A stretch of DNA of 64,000 nt from Cyathus striatus. Its lineage: Eukaryota > Basidiomycota > Agaricomycetes > Agaricales > Nidulariaceae. Below are positions 12,504-23,143 of the stretch, piece after piece (the first letter of the stretch is position 1; every line of letters starts with the position of its first letter). The stretch is from assembly GCA_025738555.1 (NCBI GenBank), contig JAOVFP010000014.1, positions 1,550,001-1,614,000 of the forward strand, given 5' to 3'. The notes beneath the pieces were generated by a model. That model ran no database searches. It was not told the origin of the DNA and was given only the letters and a program-made list of their open reading frames with translations. The position numbers and the translations under genes were made by a program.

Positions 12504-13058
12504 CTCAGTATTGGCATCTCAAAATCAAGATGTAACGAATTTAAAATTAGGTATGTTACATTCTTTTTACATGCATATCAGTATGTCGCGAAGCAGTGTA
12601 CATTACATGTTTGAAAGTGAAGCGACTCGAGCAAGAGCTTGCACAGATGCGTCATAATGATTATGTAAGCTAATTACTCACTGAACAACAGAGGGTCCAA
12701 CTGTTCATCGTCGTCACTAGTGTTGCCACAGCTCGGCTAGGTTCAGCTCGGCTCGGCTCATCCTCAGCTCAGCTACTTTCGGCTTTGTGAGCTCTAAAAA
12801 GCTGAAATTTGCAGCTCGGCTTGGCTGGCTCATGGCTAGCTGATGGCTCAGATATAGATTTATGCATAATCTCTGTAAATATTATGTCTGTCACTTGTTA
12901 GATGTTTTTAAATAACAAATATAGTACATAATATTATGAGTGCTCACTGAGCTGTGCTATTATTATTTATTTCCACTAATTCTTATAAGAAAAGCGGCAC
13001 AGACAAGCTACACAAGGTCCTGTCAACCAAGTGATGTGACAACATGCTTCTATCACAT

Positions 13059-13666
13059 TGTCACGTCCCGTTCTATTCCACTAGGGACAAGAACCTCGGA
13101 GGAGATAATCTAAGAAGCAGAGTAACTCGCACACGTTAGTAAGGTGCGTGAAGGCAGTGAACGAGTACGGGAGTAATGGAACGTTGGCTTCAACTTGTGT
13201 GTTGCGCCCCTTGGACTTCCAGTTCCGTATTTAGAACAAAGCGGAGTAAGTGGCAAAATAGCGGAGTTGGCTCAAGGCCCAAGTGGGAGAAGGGTGTAAA
13301 CGTAGTTGATTTGAAACTAAAGTCTATCTACATTACAGGAGTAGTTTATATAGTAAACTACTTTGTCCGAATGTGTACGGAGTAATGCCCATGGGTATGT
13401 GGCATCCTAGGGGTAAGTAAACTCCATGAAATGTAGACCATAGTAAACTAGTAGTACGCCTCTAGATTATAGTCATAGGAGAAATGGCCGCGGCCGGAGA
13501 ACAAGGTAGAAATATTAAAGGGAAGGAACAAGTAAACAGTTACAAGTAAACATTAGTAAGGGGAGTTCGATATATAATAAGTATACATAGTCCGGAGGAA
13601 ACGTACTAAAAGCGGAGTAAACCCGGAGTTGACTCCAATAGTACAGGGATTGTCACGGATATGACA
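13059..13666 (-). repeat. 3' LTR of the Gypsy element
   Basis: 608-bp LTR beginning TGTCACGTCCCG and ending GATATGACA as read on the plus strand. It is almost identical to 19353-19960. It contains repeated CGGAGTAA words, and its identical short reading frame (13176-13385) is not a gene. Confidence 0.95.
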
Positions 13667-13916
13667 GTATCCTCCCATTAAGGCCGAGCCTTCGAGGCCT
13701 TTGAGACGAATAGGAATGGTTATGCTTATTCAGCAGTGAAAATGAAGATAGAAATGAAATCGAGCCGGAGGAAAATGTGCATAGACAGGAGAAAATGTTT
13801 TGTAGGTTTTGGACTTTGAATTGTTTTTTGGTGTATGTGTGCGCATGAGTGCACTAGAAATTGAGACTAAGAAAAGGAGTGAAAGCGGAGTAAAATGAGT
13901 TAGAGTGGAGTAAAAT

Positions 13917-16900
13917 CTAAGTGGTGTCTGGATTGGGCTTATCAGGATATTTCGAATGGAATTCCTCGATAAGTTCAAAAGCATGCTCTAGCTCCGTTGC
14001 GGCTAGCCAAGTTAATTCTTCGTCCGTGCCCTCGTATCCAGACCAGCGGACTAGATACCGGAGTTTGCATTTGCAACGACGATCTAACTTGGAGTCACAG
14101 ATTTCGCTGACTTCGTACTCGATGTCGCCATCAAGTTCCACCGGAGGAGGCGGAGGTATTTCTCGTTCAGGGAAAGGATTTTCTGTGGCTGGCTCGAGCA
14201 TAGAGACATGGAAGACCGGATGAACTGAGCGAAAGTTGGTGGGGAGGCATAATGTGCGGGAGTGGGATCCAGTTTCGGCAATAATCTCGTATGGACTATA
14301 ATACTTTTCAGCAAACTTTTTTGCTGGACGAGTAGATTTAAAGAACTTAGTGCGGACAAAAGCCTTTGTTCCAACCTTGAACTCCGGAGCTGGCAACCGA
14401 CGGTTGTCTGCTCCGACTTGATAACGCTTTTGAGCAAGTGCTATTTCGATCTTGAGGAGTTCGTGAAGTTCTTGGAGGTCAACGGCAAATTCCCGTGCTT
14501 TAGCTGCAGTAACATCTCGTTCCGGATGAACTGTTATTGCTGGGTGATAACCCTTGTTGGCGAAGAAGGGGGTTGTATTAGTGGTCGAGCTCGGAGTATT
14601 ATTATACGCGAACTCAGCGAGAGGGAGTAGAACAGCCCAGTTGTCCTGCTGGTAATTGCAGTAAATGCGGACATATTGCTCCAGAACTTGGTTGATACGT
14701 TCTGTTTGTCCATCACCCTCTGGGTGGTACCCGGAGGTAAAGTGCAAGGTCATGTCAAGGACTTTGCCCAATGAACGGAAGAAATGAGAGATGAACTCCG
14801 AGCCTCTGTCGGAGGTAACATGCTCTGGAACACCATGTTTAGAAAATACGTGCAAGACGAAAAGCTGAGCGAGTTGGGCGGAGGTAATGGTGTTATAACA
14901 GGGGATGAATATTGCCTGCTTGCTAAAACGATCTACGACGACCAGAACGGAGTTATACTCTTCTGAACCGGACTTAGGAAGTGTTTCGATGAAATCCATT
15001 GATATAGAACTCCATGGACGTCCCGAAATTGGGAGTTGCTTCAAAGTGCCATAGGGTCGATGCCTTTGGGGTTTAGATCGCATGCAAGTGGTACAGGACT
15101 TACAGTAGTCCTTGATATAAGTGCGGAGGCCAGGCCAAGTGTATTCACGCCTGATGATGGACAAGGTCTTGTTTTGACCAGGGTGTCCAGCGAGGATGTG
15201 ATCATGCTTGTACTGGAGAACGCGAAGGCGAAGGGAGTTGTCATTGGGAACATAGATACGTTCATCGAGACGGAGTAATTTGTCCGTTCCGACTGACCAA
15301 CGACCAGTGGGATCTCGGAGATGAATGGCGGCAACAGTGTCAGTAGGTTGAGCGATCAGGATATCATGATGAAGCTGCTCAACGTCCATAACTATGCTAG
15401 CTCCGAGAATCGGTAGGAAGAGAATAGTAGCTCGCAATGAGGTAGTGAGTTGTTCTTGAGTGAAAACTGGCCTAAAGTTATGCAGATTGACTGTGGCATA
15501 GTCGTTATCCCCCTCTTTAGGGTAGACGTCCCAGCGTCTAGTTAATGCATCTGGTTTAGCTCCGAGCTTCCCCGGACGAAAACGTATAACTAGATTGAAT
15601 TGAGAAAGATACTCCGACCAACGGGCTTGACGACGAGTAAGGATCTTGGTGGTGGAGAAGTATTCAAGGTTCTTGTGATCAGTGACCACGTCAATTGGAA
15701 TACCAGAACCCTCCAAGTAATGTCGCCATACTTTGAAAGCTTCAAAGATCGCTAGGAGTTCTTTGTCATGGGTGTCGTAGTTCAACTCCGGAGCAGTAAA
15801 GGTCCTGGAGTGGAATGCTATAGGGTGGATATCGCCATCGTCAGCGATAATAGAGAGAATAGCTCCGAGTGCATAATCTGAAGCATCAGTCTCTACTATA
15901 ATCTGCGCGTCTGGCATCCAGTGTGTAAGCACTGGAGCAGTACTGAAAGCATCTTTCAGATGATTGAATGCCACACAGCATGCCGGAGTAAAGTCCCACT
16001 TCAAACCCTTCTGGGTAAGACGTGTTAATGAAACAACGATGTCCGAGTAATCTCGGATGAAACGTCGATAGAAATTGGCGAAGCCAAGGAAAGATTGAAC
16101 ATCTTTCACTTTTCTAGGCTCAGGCCAATCCTGAATTGTTTGGACTTTGTCCTTAGACATTGTGAGGCCGGACGGAGAAAGAACGAAACCAAGGTACTCA
16201 ACAGACTCTGTGTGGAATTCACACTTATCTGCCCGGGCATAAAGACCATGCTTTCGCAATCGACGCAGGACTTCTTTAATGTGTCGACGGTGTTCCTCCA
16301 TGTTATTGGAGTAGATAAGGATGTCGTCGAGGTAAACTATTACGCACACGTCAAGCAAATCCTTGAAGATGTCGTTCATAAAACGTTGAAAGGCTGCGGG
16401 TGCATTGGTAAGTCCAAACAGCATTACTAGCCATTCAAACGAGCCATAGCGAGTGCGAAAGGCAGTCTTCCATTCATCTCCATCGGTGATACGGACAAGA
16501 TGGTAAGCGTGGCGGAGGTCGATTTTGGAGTAAATTCGAGCCTTGCGAGGACTATCAAGGAGGTCGGCAATGAGAGGGAGAGGGTACCTATCCTTCTTGG
16601 AGATGGCATTGAGTCCACGGAAATCGACACAAAGCCGAAGTGAACCATCCTTCTTCCGGACAAAGAGCACTGGTGCTCCATGCGGAGAACGTGAAGGACA
16701 TATGAAGCCAATACGGAGATGTTCATCAATGAACTCCCGTAAAGATCCAAGCTCGGATTGGGAAAGGGAATAGATCGTACCAACTGGAGGAGAAGAGCCT
16801 TCATCCAAATTGATTTTAAGATCGTAAGGACGGTGTGGAGCAAGTGTATCTGCTTGGTTCTTGCTGAAGACGTCAGCAAACTCGTGGTAGTCCGAGGGAA

Positions 16901-17629
16901 CATTAGAAAGGTCAATGGTCTCTGTGGCCATAGCGGCAGCAGCAGACGCAGAGACTACAGCACCGAGATGTATCCTGAAGGTTTGAGACCCTTCAAGTTT
17001 GCTAGCTCTAAGAAATGCGGCAGCATTGATCATAGAGATGCTCGGAGGAGGACAAGAGTCTGGTGGAGAAGATGAGGTCTCATCTGGTGAAGCAGGTGGC
17101 AACGAAGGAGTATCCTTCGGAGCAGGGGTCGACGAAAGCGGAGATGATTCCTCTGTAACAGTGGTTTGGAAGCGAAGTATGCGTCTCTGTACCCAGTCAA
17201 TCAACGGATTGTATTGGGAGAGCCAGTTAAATCCTAGAACCACGGAACAAGGAGAATCAAGCGGAGTCACATAAAGTGCAAGGGAGATGCATTCACCAGA
17301 TGGAAATGTTACAGGCAAAGTAGTACTTTCTGTAAGAGTAGAGTTTGTGGTGCCGTCAAACAGTCGTAATGCTATCGGGGTTATAGGAGTGGTAGGTAGG
17401 TGATTTCTCCGGACGAAGAATGAGTCAATGAAACAGTGAGTGGAGCCGGAGTCAATAAGGGCAGCATAGGTAAGTAAAGTGTTCGGTGTTGTAGGAGATG
17501 GAGAGGAGAGCGGTATATGTACAGCCTGAGGGTCAGAAAGAGCGGACGCGTTAAGTCTTACCTCCATGAGAGCACAAGGGAGAGGAACGCGGCCCTCGAC
17601 TTGTGCGGAGTTACAAGGACCGCGCTCTA
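13917..17629 (-). CDS. Gypsy pol polyprotein (protease-RT-RNase H-integrase-chromodomain)
   Basis: About 1216 residues lie downstream of the first pol ATG (17567), and the frame is open up to the gag stop, so translation most likely enters by frameshift. Residue positions are counted from that ATG. Protease has LIDSGSTHCF with D39-S-G. Reverse transcriptase spans about 285-460 with active-site YLDD at 411-414. RNase H spans about 555-670 (ETDASDYALGA, ELLAIFEAFKVWRHYLEG). Integrase has an HHCC zinc domain (H789, H794, C824, C827) and the DDE triad D857, D919 and E955 (SMDFIE, TSDRGSEF, DGQTERINQ). The C-terminal chromodomain covers about 1148-1195 (YLVRWSGYEG), expected to guide integration to marked heterochromatin. 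No stop or frameshift interrupts the frame, so it looks competent. Confidence 0.95.
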
Positions 17630-19300
17630 TTTTTTTGAACTCCCTGTAGTGGGGCTCACCGGGGCAGACGCCTCAGAGGAAATAGCAGCAGTGCGTGCTC
17701 TTGCAGCCGTGGATGTAGCCTTGCGGCAATCCTTAGCCATGTGTCCAGCTTTAGCACAAAACAAGCAGAGCTTGTTGTCCAAACGACGTTTGCGCTCCTC
17801 CGGAGTTAACTTACCATCAGGTCCTAATTTACCTGTTAAGTCCGGGCCTTGAGAGGCAGGACGGCGTGGTTGGGCTGTAGACCCGGAGGAAGTGCTGGGA
17901 GTTGGTACTGATGCGGCGTTAGAGGTGGAGGCAGCAGGCTCTGCAGGAGTGTTTCCCCGGTTCCTATTGTTGGAGGCCAGAGGAAGAGTCTTGGAAGGTG
18001 CAGCAGCACCCTTGTGACGCCTCTCCTCAATGGCACGCTCAGTACTGCGCTCCCAATGGCGCTGATCGAAACCCTGGGCCAAAGCCTTCATAGGCTGAAG
18101 GGATTCAGGACGAGGAATCTCCCTGCCGGAGATTTTGTCCTTAATGCGCGGACATAACCCATAGTAATATTGTGAGGTGAGGGATGGGTCGTCCCAGTTC
18201 AACAAGGTAGCATACTTGTTGAAATCGATTTCGTACGAAGTGATGCAATGGTTGTTTTCCATCTTCAGTGCACGAATCTCCAGTTCAGCCTCTGCTCGGG
18301 GGTTAGTTTGTCCGAAGTGAGTCCGGAGCAAACTAACGAAAAAGAGCCAATCGTCCATCCAGCGCTCATAAACATCCTCATCCAGATGTGAACTGAACAA
18401 AGCCCCTGCAGATCCCCGGAGAAAAGTTAATGTATAGTCAACTTTCGCCTGGTCACTGTTGTAAAGGTGGGGGTTGTTCCGGAAATTTAGGCGGCACTGA
18501 GTTAGGAATGTATCAAGCTTATCGGTGCTAGAGCCATCGAAAATGTCAGGCGCTTTGACTTTCTTGTCATGTGGTGCAGGAGTAGGAGGTGGCTGATCCA
18601 TAATGCGCTCAACTATAGTAGTCAGAGCACCAACCACATCTTCTCCATCATAATGACGTCGACGAGGGCGGTAGGAGGATGAGCGAGAGGAGCGAGAGGA
18701 GCCATGAGATGAAGGACCAGAGCCTCCAGGTCTGCCAGGCCCACCAGGAGGAGTTCCTCCATGGCCTGCAGAATCTCCATGATCAGAGGGAGGAACTTCA
18801 TCCTCAACATCACCAAACTGGGAATTACCATCAGAGGGCTCATGGTTGGAGCCGTCCTCAGATGATTCATAACCATTGCCCCCATTACCATTATCTCCGG
18901 GTGGAGGTGGTGGCGGAGCACTCCCAGCACCTGAAGGTATAGGTGCTTTAGGGGGTACTAGACTCAGAGTTGGAGCTCGCGGGTCGGAGTCAATGGTAGC
19001 ATGTGGAATGAGTGTTGGGTCAAACGGAAAAACAAGCGGCATGGGTCGGGCATTGCTGACATACTCGAATGCTGGTTGCAGCACCCGTTGAGCACGTCCG
19101 GCCGAGACAGGAATTCTCGAGACCAATGCACTGGCCGACTCTGGAACAGGAGAACGAGAAACAGAAAGAGGTCGTGGAACGGTAGTCGTACGTCGAGCAG
19201 TAGATTGCTGAGAAGCCAAACGATTACTGCGTCGGGCTTGCAGCGGGATTGTTTGCTGCTGGTGACTGCGTTGATGAGCAGTCTCAGTACGAGTAGCCAT
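17627..19300 (-). CDS. Gypsy Gag capsid protein
   Basis: This encodes 557 residues from ATG at 19298-19300 (MATRTETAHQ). The N-terminus is basic and Ser/Pro/Gly rich; a central capsid-like region contains KVKAPDIFDGSSTDKLDTF and YYYGLCPRIKDKI. A CCHC zinc knuckle, CLFCAKAGHMAKDC, lies at about residues 512-525. The reading frame continues upstream to 19348 without an ATG. The stop TAG (17627-17629) directly follows a run of seven A residues in the gag frame, which looks like a slippery site leading into pol. Structural protein of the virus-like particle by family knowledge. Confidence 0.93.
   Translation of the reverse strand: MATRTETAHQRSHQQQTIPLQARRSNRLASQQSTARRTTTVPRPLSVSRSPVPESASALVSRIPVSAGRAQRVLQPAFEYVSNARPMPLVFPFDPTLIPHATIDSDPRAPTLSLVPPKAPIPSGAGSAPPPPPPGDNGNGGNGYESSEDGSNHEPSDGNSQFGDVEDEVPPSDHGDSAGHGGTPPGGPGRPGGSGPSSHGSSRSSRSSSYRPRRRHYDGEDVVGALTTIVERIMDQPPPTPAPHDKKVKAPDIFDGSSTDKLDTFLTQCRLNFRNNPHLYNSDQAKVDYTLTFLRGSAGALFSSHLDEDVYERWMDDWLFFVSLLRTHFGQTNPRAEAELEIRALKMENNHCITSYEIDFNKYATLLNWDDPSLTSQYYYGLCPRIKDKISGREIPRPESLQPMKALAQGFDQRHWERSTERAIEERRHKGAAAPSKTLPLASNNRNRGNTPAEPAASTSNAASVPTPSTSSGSTAQPRRPASQGPDLTGKLGPDGKLTPEERKRRLDNKLCLFCAKAGHMAKDCRKATSTAARARTAAISSEASAPVSPTTGSSKK
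17630..17636 (-). promoter_or_regulatory. Probable -1 ribosomal frameshift site between gag and pol
   Basis: On the minus strand the gag frame ends TCA AAA AAA TAG, giving the canonical slippery heptamer A AAA AAA immediately before the stop. Moving back one base enters a frame that is open straight into pol (I-E-R-G-P-C-N-S-A-Q...), including the first pol Met at 17567. The geometry is visible directly; use in the cell is inferred. Confidence 0.7.
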
Positions 19301-19352
19301 CGGAGAAAAGACAAAAATGCGGAGAAGATCCAAGGGAGTGAGTTTCAAATAC

Positions 19353-19960
19353 TGTCACGTCCCGTTCTATTCCACTAGGGACAAGAACCTCGGAGGAGAT
19401 AATCTAAGAAGCAGAGTAACTCGCACACGTTAGTAAGGTGCGTGAAGGCAGTGAACGAGTACGGGAGTAATGGAACGTTGGCTTCAACTTGTGTGTTGCG
19501 CCCCTTGGACTTCCAGTTCCGTATTTAGAACAAAGCGGAGTAAGTGGCAAAATAGCGGAGTTGGCTCAAGGCCCAAGTGGGAGAAGGGTGTAAACGTAGT
19601 TGATTTGAAACTAAAGTCTATCTACATTACAGGAGTAGTTTATATAGTAAACTACTTTGTCCGAATGTGTACGGAGTAATGCCCATGGGTATGTGGCATC
19701 CTAGGGGTAAGTAAACTCCATGAAATGTAGACCATAGTAAACTAGTAGTACGCCTCTAGATTATAGTCATAGGAGAAATGGCCGCGGCCGGAGAACAAGG
19801 TAGAAATATTAAAGGGAAGGAACAAGTAAACAGTTACAAGTAAACATTAGTAAGGGGAGTTCGATATATAATAAGTATACATAGTCCGGAGGAAACGTAC
19901 TAAAAGCGGAGTAAACCCAGAGTTGACTCCAATAGTACAGGGATTGTCACGGATATGACA
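19353..19960 (-). repeat. 5' LTR of the Gypsy element
   Basis: 608-bp LTR nearly identical to 13059-13666. It lies upstream of gag on the minus strand and is followed outward by the CACAT target duplication. The sequence just inside it (GTATTTGAAACTCACTCC on the minus strand) occupies the primer-binding-site position, but I cannot assign the tRNA. Confidence 0.95.
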
Positions 19961-20609
19961 CACATCATTGTCACATGTCCACATGTCACAAAGGTGCGCA
20001 TGCTGCCACTGCCTTGTCAATTATTTTGGATTTATCGAAAAGTTGGGTTCTATTTAGCATCAGTGTACTCAATAACTCTGGAATACAGAGATAATGTTTT
20101 AGTTTAATGCAAGGAAGTGCCTATAAAATAAAATTGGAGGATATATGTGTATTATCTGTTCAGTTATGTCAAATCAAAGATTCTAGATCCATGACTACAG
20201 CATGTTTTCAAGCAACTTTCAAGTTAAAGTTATGTATTTCACATTAAAGAAATGCTTAGAAGTTTTTTTTGAATGCAGAATTGTATGGGGGGTTAATAGA
20301 AGACATTTGCTTGACTTTTATTCTAAGAAAGTGTTGAGAAAGCATATGTTTACCATAGTACATGTCAGTAAATAATATATTGAAAATATTGTTCAGCTCA
20401 AGGGCTCGAGCCTCAGCTAAGCCGGCTACAACAAGAGCCACTCAAAAAATAGCCATAGCCAAATTAGAAGCTCAGCTCAGCTAATTTTCAGCTTGGCTCA
20501 TTCAGCTAGTGGCTTTGAGCTGAGCCATGGCAACACTAGTCATCACAGCGTAATTCAATGAACAGTTGGTCGAAAGGGTGCAGTATATGCACTATTTCCT
20601 AACACTGCG

Positions 20610-20790
20610 TAGTCATCACACATGTCACAGAAGTGTGACAGATGTGACAAATGTGACAACTGCAGCATATGTGACAATGCCACTAGGATCTTGCTAAGAT
20701 CTCTTAGATAAGAACCTTGTGACATCTGTCACAAAGATAAGACAATGGTAGGTAATGCTCATTGTGACTACCCAGTGTGACAAAAAAATA
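20610..20790. repeat. TGTGACA-rich degenerate repeat
   Basis: Multiple TGTGACA / TGTCACA words recur at irregular spacing of about 10-25 bp just outside the right end of the mariner-type element. Both orientations are present. No gene is seen here or in 20800-21215. Confidence 0.5.
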
Positions 20791-21221
20791 TTTCTTTGTT
20801 ATTTCATAAGTGAAAAACCTTTGAGATATTGAATAAAGGATTCCAAAGAAAATGGGGATCTGGGTTTCAATATTTTATCATTATTGTGGCTTTCATATGT
20901 GTGCGAGATATCATATGTGAATTGTAAGAGTATTACAAAGCGAAGTAACAATGTAATAAAAAGAATTTTTCCATGATATTTCAAAGCTATTTCACATTGA
21001 AATATCAACCCATACACACAGTGTAATGTAATAATTCTGACTGAGCACCTTCTGAGCGCATAATGCTTCATAGCACGTCTCAATGTAACTGTGATGCTTA
21101 TACCAGCTCTTGGGACAAGGCTAAGTTGGGCTGGGCGTCGGAGGCTCGGAGCATCGGCTACCGGAGCTGGCCAAAGATGGCACTGGTAAACAACAGTACA
21201 TAAGTACTACTGTTGCATATA

Positions 21222-21851
21222 CTGTCCCTACCTGTATGGATGCAACGGTCACGCATAATGCAGGCCCTGTTGTGTTGCTAAAACGGTAGTTTGTCACGCA
21301 TAACGTCGACCCGGTTGCTTAGCAGGAACTTACGTGACATAGGTTTTTTTTTTGATAAAAATGGTCTCAAAAATTGTATAAAAACTAGAGAAAATCTAGC
21401 AATAGCAGTCTTTCAATAATACACTAGTCATCGTCACTTTCAGAAAGCAGTGCACCAATATTCACTCATCTGTTAGAGTATCTGAGAGGTTTTACAAAAT
21501 TTCGAAGGTGATGAATGTGAGATATGAGCTCTTGCGAGGGGCCTCGCATTGTTTTCTTGTCGTAGAGTAGGGGACTCGGGAGTAACAAATCAGTGACCAA
21601 CAGGTGCTATGCACAGAATCTTTTTACTGTGCATAATACATGTCATAGTGAAATAAAGTAGTTGCCGTTTTTGCGATGAATCTCACTCACTGAAAGTCTA
21701 ATAGCCATTCTCAGCTTCATTTGGTAGGGTCCCTCTCTAGCATTGCTTATTCTGGAAATGGTCACGCATAACTCAGAACTGGTTGCTAAGCTGGAATCAA
21801 ATTTTCGTGTCACGCTCTAAGTCCCCGTTGCATCCATACAGGTAGGGACAG
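21222..21851. mobile_element. MITE with perfect 27-bp TIRs and TA flanks
   Basis: The left end begins CTGTCCCTACCTGTATGGAT and the right end is its exact reverse complement over about 27 bp. TA dinucleotides flank both sides (21220-21221 and 21852-21853). The 630-bp body has subterminal GTCACGCATAA words in mirror arrangement and no coding capacity. It is Tc1/mariner-type by its TA target and CTG start, but a different family from the element at 5851-6412. Confidence 0.85.
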
Positions 21852-22096
21852 TAGTGCAGCCCGAATTAGGTTTGCGAACTTCACATGACCTAATTCACAT
21901 GGCTAATTAGCCTGCTAATTAGCAGGTGCTTTGAGAAAGTGAGAAATGACATGCGAAATAGCGCTAATTAGCAAATTTATTTCCAAATTATTTCTAGCCC
22001 TAATGACACTGACTACTGATATGCATGTAAATAGAAAGCAACGTACCTAATTTAAAAATTCTTTATATCTCGACTTTGAGATACCAGTACCTAGCG

Positions 22097-23143
22097 TGTC
22101 GAGTGAGGAAACAGCGGGGAGGGGCTGAGTTCCCGTGCCGCCTCCCATAATTAAACAAGGGATAAATCAAAACCTATTAAAAAACATAACTCCGCATTAG
22201 TACTGGTTTAAAACCCCTTTAAAAACAAATAAAATACATATCACTTTAACCTTTAAAAACACGACGTTGTACTCTGTACATGAATACCAAGAAACCAAGA
22301 ACTAAACTAATGATGACAAAGTCAATACGACACACAGTGTGGAGTACAGATAAACACGATGACTTACTAAAATCCCTGAGACCCTGAAACCCTGAGACAA
22401 GCGAGACAGAGAGAGAGAGCGCGCGAGAAAGGGGGAAGGGAAGCAAGAATGGAAAGAGAACGAGTACCCTAACGGTCAGGAGTTCACGCGGAAGCGGAAA
22501 TCCGACCCGAGAGGCCGACATAAATGAAATTGATATGAACGGATGACGCTGCCGCATCGGCTGATTACCCGATTAGGAAGGTAACCGATGGGACGCTCAA
22601 ACGAGCACGCGTTGCAGAAAGGGAGCGCGCTGGGTTATGCGCACGATTGGCTGACCGCCGCCTGGGCGCTGACGACGCGCTATCTTACACATAGGCCGGG
22701 GAAACACCGGAGATCAATTATAAATTTATTACTACGCAATTTGTAAGTAAGTAGATAAGAAAAGGTATATAGATGAGCGAGGAGAGAATGAAACGGCAGG
22801 AACTGCCAGGCATTCTTCCCTCCCACGGATAGGGCGGTTCAGACGAGATAGAGACTAGAATCAGAATTGTTACGAGACGTTTGACACAGAGATTTTACGT
22901 ACCAAATTGATAGTGTTGAATTGAATCTGAATTGAAATATCTTGACTTTGAATACCTTGACGCGTTCTAAAGAATAAACTAAGTTAAACTGATCTAAAAA
23001 TAACTTGTTCTAAATTTGGAATAGACACAATTGCACCCCTCGAACTTACTGAAATCGCACCTCGGGATTTGAATATTATTATAGTATTTAGGATTTCTAT
23101 TCTAAGTACTTAAGAATTACTTAACTCGTAGCGAGACTCAACA
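22097..23143 (-). repeat. Solo-LTR-like repeat, copy 2 (inverted)
   Basis: Reverse-oriented counterpart of 11419-12503, with start TGTTGAGTC (complement of 23135-23143) and end ...CACTCGACA at 22097. The two copies differ at many positions, so they are older than the Gypsy LTRs. Together they form a large inverted pair about 10 kb apart. Confidence 0.6.

Larger units (their letters stand above)
13059..19960 (-). mobile_element. Full-length Ty3/Gypsy chromovirus LTR retrotransposon
   Basis: The element is 6902 bp, with 608-bp LTRs and a perfect 5-bp target duplication CACAT (13054-13058 and 19961-19965). Genes run on the minus strand, so the 5' LTR is 19353-19960 and the 3' LTR is 13059-13666. 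gag and pol are open throughout. The order is protease, reverse transcriptase, RNase H, integrase and chromodomain, which places it among chromoviruses. Comparison of the LTRs by eye shows one difference (G at 13626 region versus A at 19920 region), implying a very recent insertion. A polypurine stretch (GGGAGGATAC) lies just upstream of the 3' LTR. Confidence 0.95.
12718..20538. mobile_element. hAT-type non-autonomous element hosting a Gypsy retrotransposon
   Basis: The termini are TAGTGTTGCCA (12718-12728) and TGGCAACACTA (20528-20538). They are flanked by 8-bp near-identical direct repeats, GTCGTCAC at 12710-12717 and GTCATCAC at 20539-20546, the target-duplication length of hAT elements. 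Subterminal clusters of AGCTCGGCT/AGCTCAGCT words flank both ends (about 12730-12850 and 20400-20525), also a hAT habit. Without the internal Gypsy element the unit is about 0.9 kb with no transposase. Confidence 0.8.
10056..20583. mobile_element. Tc1/mariner-type TIR element, greatly enlarged by nested insertions
   Basis: Near-terminal 25-bp inverted repeats are identical at both ends: 10056-10080 begins CTGCACCCTTTCGACCAACT and 20559-20583 is its reverse complement. TA flanks both ends (10054-10055 and 20584-20585). After subtracting the LTR-like repeat and the hAT/Gypsy nest, the element is only about 1.6 kb, a normal size for this class. The remaining core (10081-11418, 12504-12717, 20547-20558) shows no convincing transposase, so it is either non-autonomous or badly decayed. 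Its TIR is related to that of the MITE at 5851-6412. Confidence 0.78.

Noticed and set aside
13176..13385. 69-codon frame repeated exactly at 19470-19679
   Set aside because: It is simply the same stretch of the two identical LTRs and has no protein features.
16427..16915. Long frames antisense to or overlapping pol and gag (e.g. 162 and 117 codons)
   Set aside because: They are shadows of the real retrotransposon genes, with no domains and unlikely composition.
20610..20790. CRISPR-like repetition of TGTGACA
   Set aside because: The words are short, in both orientations and unevenly spaced, and the genome is eukaryotic.
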